Source: Thalassobaculaceae bacterium (GTDB lineage: Bacteria > Pseudomonadota > Alphaproteobacteria > Thalassobaculales > Thalassobaculaceae). From it: DNA of 53,145 bases. The notes beneath the pieces were generated by a model, which was not told the origin of the DNA, did no database searches, and was given only the letters and a program-made list of their open reading frames with translations. This document shows positions 50,587 to 53,145 of the stretch, in pieces; position 1 is the stretch's first letter, and each line of letters starts with the position of its first letter. Both the position numbers and the translations under genes were made by a program. The stretch covers positions 1 to 53,145 of the forward strand of contig JARGOG010000022.1 in assembly GCA_029212785.1 (NCBI GenBank). Reading direction: 5' to 3'.

Positions 50587-51327
50587 ATGTCAGACGACTC
50601 AAAACTCATGCTGCTCACCGGCGCGAGCCGGGGGATCGGCCACGCCACCGTCCAGATCTTCGTCCAGCGCGGCTGGCGGCTGCTGACCTGCTCGCGCGAT
50701 GCGCCGCCGGCGGAGTGCCTGCGCGATCCCGATCGGGCCTGGCACATCTCCGCCGACCTGTCGGATCCCAAGAGCCTGGATGCCTTTATCGACGAAGCGA
50801 ACGAGTGGATCGGCGACCAACCGCTGCACGCGCTGGTCAACAATGCCGGCTGGTCGCCGAAATCCGCGTTCAAGGAACGGCTCGGCGTCCTGAATGGCGA
50901 TCTGGAGGCTTGGCACCGGGTGTTCGAGGTGAATTTCTTCGCGCCGCTGAAGCTGGCGCGTGGGTTCGCCGCGGCGTTGCACCGGGGTAAGGGGGCGATC
51001 GTCAACATCACCTCCATCGCCGGTCACGAGATCCACCCGTTCGCCGGCTCGGCCTACTCGACCTCGAAAGCCGCCCTGTCGGCCTTGACCCGGGAGATGG
51101 CGAACGAATTTGCCGAGCTCGGCGTGCGGGTGAACGCGGTCGCACCCGGCGAGATCGAGACCGCGATGCTGTCGCCGGAGACCGAGGTGCTGATCCCGCG
51201 CATTCCACTGCAGAAGCTGGGGCAACCCAAGGACGTCGCCGGCGCGATCTACTATCTGTGCAGCGACGACAGCGCCTATGTTACCGGCACCGAGATCTTC
51301 GTGACCGGCGGCCAGCACATCCTTTAG
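50587..51327 (+). CDS. Short-chain dehydrogenase/reductase
   Basis: A 246-residue classical SDR. The nucleotide-binding TGASRGIG is at residues 16-23, NNAGWSP follows, and the catalytic triad shows as ITSIAG plus the YSTSK of SAYSTSKAAL. The C-terminal part VTGTEIFVTGGQHI is also standard. NADH or NADPH preference is not clear from the second beta strand (CSRDAPP), and the substrate is unknown. It is 14 bases ahead of the glutamine amidotransferase gene on the same strand, and the two probably form one unit. Confidence 0.86.
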   Translation: MSDDSKLMLLTGASRGIGHATVQIFVQRGWRLLTCSRDAPPAECLRDPDRAWHISADLSDPKSLDAFIDEANEWIGDQPLHALVNNAGWSPKSAFKERLGVLNGDLEAWHRVFEVNFFAPLKLARGFAAALHRGKGAIVNITSIAGHEIHPFAGSAYSTSKAALSALTREMANEFAELGVRVNAVAPGEIETAMLSPETEVLIPRIPLQKLGQPKDVAGAIYYLCSDDSAYVTGTEIFVTGGQHIL

Positions 51328-51341
51328 GGGAGGGACGAGAA

Positions 51342-52079
51342 ATGCGGATTTGCGTGATGGTCTGCGCCCATGTCGGGCCTGATCTCAAGGACGTGCTGGA
51401 CCCCTATCTCGACATGTTCCGAAACTTGCTGGCGCCGCACCTGCCGGAAGCCAGTTTCGCCGGATCGATGATCATCGACGGCGTGTTTCCGGCGTCGGTC
51501 GATGCCTACGACGTCTATGTCTTCACCGGCAGCCCGCACGGGGTCTACGAGGACCTGGACTGGATCCGCCGGGCCGAGCAGTTCGTGCGCGACGCCGTCG
51601 CCGCCGGCAAGGTGCTGATCGGCGGTTGCTTCGGCCATCAGCTCATCGCTCAGGCGTTGGGAGGGAAGGTGGCGAAATCGGAGAAGGGCTGGGGCATCGG
51701 CGTGCATACCCATCCGGTGCTGCAGCGCGAACCCTGGATGACCGGCGGTCCCGACATGCCGAATGTCGTGGTCAGCCATCAGGATCAGGTGGTGGCGGTG
51801 CCGGACGGGGCTGTGGTGCTGGCCGGCACGGACTTCTGCCCGAACGCCATGCTGCGGATCGGCGACCGGGTGCTGACCTTCCAGGGCCACCCGGAAATGA
51901 ACATCCCCATCGTCAACCGCCTGCTGGATCTGCGCCGCGAACGGGTCGGCGCGGAGGTCTTCGCAGCCGGTAAGAGCTCGCTGGAAAAGCCGCTCGACCA
52001 CGCCGACATGGGCGCGTGGATCGCCGGATTCATCCGCCAGGCCATGGCGCGGTCTGGCGCGTCAGCCGCCGCCGAATAG
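51342..52079 (+). CDS. Class I glutamine amidotransferase-like protein
   Basis: A 245-residue stand-alone class I amidotransferase domain of the GMP synthase/GuaA_N-like type. The nucleophilic cysteine lies in GGCFGHQLIAQALGG, and the His of the triad is in FQGHPEMNI followed by its Glu. Such proteins hydrolyse gamma-glutamyl bonds of glutamine or of catabolic conjugates. The ATG at 51342 follows GGGGAGGGACGAG. It lies 14 bases after the SDR and converges on the PadR-like regulator, behind which is a polyamine-type ABC permease, so a polyamine link is possible. Confidence 0.84.
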   Translation: MRICVMVCAHVGPDLKDVLDPYLDMFRNLLAPHLPEASFAGSMIIDGVFPASVDAYDVYVFTGSPHGVYEDLDWIRRAEQFVRDAVAAGKVLIGGCFGHQLIAQALGGKVAKSEKGWGIGVHTHPVLQREPWMTGGPDMPNVVVSHQDQVVAVPDGAVVLAGTDFCPNAMLRIGDRVLTFQGHPEMNIPIVNRLLDLRRERVGAEVFAAGKSSLEKPLDHADMGAWIAGFIRQAMARSGASAAAE

Positions 52080-52128
52080 CCGGCGCGCGGGTCTCTCGAC
52101 GATCTCGGTGAGTGTAATCCGGAGAGCG

Positions 52129-52662
52129 TCAGCCCCGCAGCCCGCGCACCCACTCGATGCGGCGGTCGATCTGGTTGATCTCGTGGTCGAGCCAGTCGTC
52201 CAGCAGCCCGCCGCCCCATTCCGCATGGGCGGAGAGGTCGGCCAGCCGGGCCCGTTCGCCCTGATACATGACCTCGAGCGCATGCAGTTGCTCGTCCCGG
52301 CCCTCGGCATCGAGCTGGTCGATGAAGCGCAGTTTGAGCGCCAGGACCAGCTTGTTCAGGTCGGAGAATCCGGGGCGCAGAGAGGCCGTCAGGTAGCCGG
52401 CCAGCGCCTCGCGACCCTCGTCGCTCAACCGCAGCAGGGCACCGTCACCGGAGCCCTGGCCCGGAACCGCCTCGATCAGGCCTTCGAATTTCAGCAGTTC
52501 GATCGACGTCCCGAGCAGATCAAGCGACGGGCCGACGACGCGCGCGGCGAATTCCCGGACCTCGGCGGCGAGATCGCTGTAGACCCGGTCGCCTTCGGCC
52601 AGCAGACCGAGAGCGGCGAGGCGGATGGCTTCCTTGGGAACAAGTGAATTGTCGCGATACAT
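52129..52662 (-). CDS. PadR-like winged-helix regulator
   Basis: A 177-residue protein. An N-terminal winged helix covers residues 8-75 (LVPKEAIRLAALGLLAEGDR opening; LLRLSDEGREAL wing end) and a C-terminal antiparallel helical domain follows (VLALKLRFIDQLDAE, DWLDHEINQIDRRIEWV), the usual PadR dimerisation layout. The ATG at 52662 has CTGGAGG upstream. It lies 103 bases downstream of the start-facing side of an ABC permease end, on the same strand, so it may be the final gene of that transporter operon and could regulate it. The effector is unknown. Confidence 0.7.
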   Translation of the reverse strand: MYRDNSLVPKEAIRLAALGLLAEGDRVYSDLAAEVREFAARVVGPSLDLLGTSIELLKFEGLIEAVPGQGSGDGALLRLSDEGREALAGYLTASLRPGFSDLNKLVLALKLRFIDQLDAEGRDEQLHALEVMYQGERARLADLSAHAEWGGGLLDDWLDHEINQIDRRIEWVRGLRG

Positions 52663-52765
52663 GGCCCTGCCTCCAGGCGTGGCGGTTCGCAGTAGATATG
52701 AGCGTCCGTCAGGCAAATGTCCAGCGACTTATTGCGAATGAGTCGCGACAAGCCGGGCTGAATAT

Positions 52766-53145
52766 TCAGTAAGTCACGCCCCGCATCTTCTCGTTACGCC
52801 GACGCAGAATTTCGATGGTCGCCAGCAGCATGGTCGACACGATGATCAGCAGGGTGGCCACGGCCAGGATCGTCGGGCTGATCTGCTCGCGGATGCCGGC
52901 CCACATCTGCCGCGGGATGGTGCGCTGCTCGAAGCCGGCCATGAACAGAACGACCACGACTTCGTCGAACGAGGTGACGAAGGCGAACAGCGCGCCGGAG
53001 ATCACCCCCGGCAGGATCAGCGGCATGATCACCTTGAAGAAGGTGGTCGGCATGTCGGCGCCCATGCTGTTGGAAGCGCGGATCAGGTTCTTGTCGAAGC
53101 CGACCAGGGTGGCGGTGACCGTGATCACCACGAAGGGCGTGCCAA
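52766..53145 (-). CDS. ABC transporter permease, polyamine (PotC) type, C-terminal part
   Basis: The last 125 residues of an inner-membrane permease whose start lies beyond the window. The cytoplasmic EAA loop reads LIRASNSMGADMPTTFFKVI followed by MPLILPGVISGALFAF, which matches binding-protein-dependent permeases. FVTSFDEVVVVLFMAG is typical of the spermidine/putrescine PotC group. The end RRRNEKMRGVTY is hydrophilic and cytoplasmic. The ATPase, the second permease and the binding protein are presumably further along on the minus strand. Confidence 0.87.
   Translation of the reverse strand, partial: GTPFVVITVTATLVGFDKNLIRASNSMGADMPTTFFKVIMPLILPGVISGALFAFVTSFDEVVVVLFMAGFEQRTIPRQMWAGIREQISPTILAVATLLIIVSTMLLATIEILRRRNEKMRGVTY

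Overview
The window reads as chromosomal DNA of a free-living, high-GC alphaproteobacterium, most plausibly a marine or soil member of the Rhodospirillales. This rests on the base composition, on the housekeeping neighbourhood fabI-aroC-sppA / dnaJ-like / 17-kDa lipoprotein / pdxH, on TRAP transport, and on short palindromic dispersed repeats. I see no transposase, phage gene, CRISPR array or rRNA. One tRNA-Leu(UAA) is present.

Layout. 0-4.5 kb: the end of a DUF3237 gene, then a periplasmic binding protein and a hybrid-less sensor kinase that look like a LuxP/LuxQ autoinducer-2 receptor pair, followed closely by a beta-keto acid cleavage enzyme (BKACE). 4.5-12.7 kb: tRNA-Leu, an alpha/beta hydrolase, a branched-chain aminotransferase, two adjacent proteins of unknown family, an HD phosphohydrolase, a small membrane protein, an MFS carrier and an EamA permease. 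12.8-16.3 kb: a membrane-anchored coiled-coil protein with an MFS carrier, a cupin, and a lipoprotein ending in a SPOR-like domain. 16.5-30.9 kb: a long plus-strand accessory block. It holds a class II aldolase, two amidohydrolases, a membrane protein, FolD, a cyclodeaminase-type methenyl-THF cyclohydrolase, an FkbM methyltransferase, a D-hydantoinase/dihydropyrimidinase, a second methyltransferase, a complete TRAP transporter and a cupin. 31-35.7 kb: two more FkbM methyltransferases around a TIGR04372-type glycosyltransferase, then an N-carbamoyl-D-amino-acid hydrolase with a clear terminator. 35.8-40.9 kb: palindromic repeats, a TPR protein, an extensin-like protein, TlyA, a DUF2806-like protein and a small secreted protein. 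40.9-50 kb: the conserved core with sppA, aroC, fabI, a YihY family protein, a CbpA-like DnaJ, a glycine-zipper lipoprotein, pdxH and a double-domain universal stress protein behind a perfect FNR/FixK box. 50-53.1 kb: small hypotheticals, an SDR, a class I glutamine amidotransferase, a PadR-like regulator and the end of a polyamine-type ABC permease.

How the genes may work together. Hydantoinase (24.0 kb) and D-carbamoylase (34.8 kb) are consecutive enzymes of hydantoin breakdown. A TRAP importer and two further amidohydrolases lie in the same block. The FolD here carries Glu where the family has the Gln that supports cyclohydrolase activity, and it overlaps a separate cyclohydrolase gene, which suggests a division of labour. 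Three FkbM methyltransferases, one Rossmann methyltransferase and a glycosyltransferase are threaded through the same stretch and probably decorate a surface glycan. The most striking item is the LuxPQ-like pair: every residue known to contact AI-2 in Vibrio LuxP is retained, while no LuxS, LuxU or LuxO is seen in the window.
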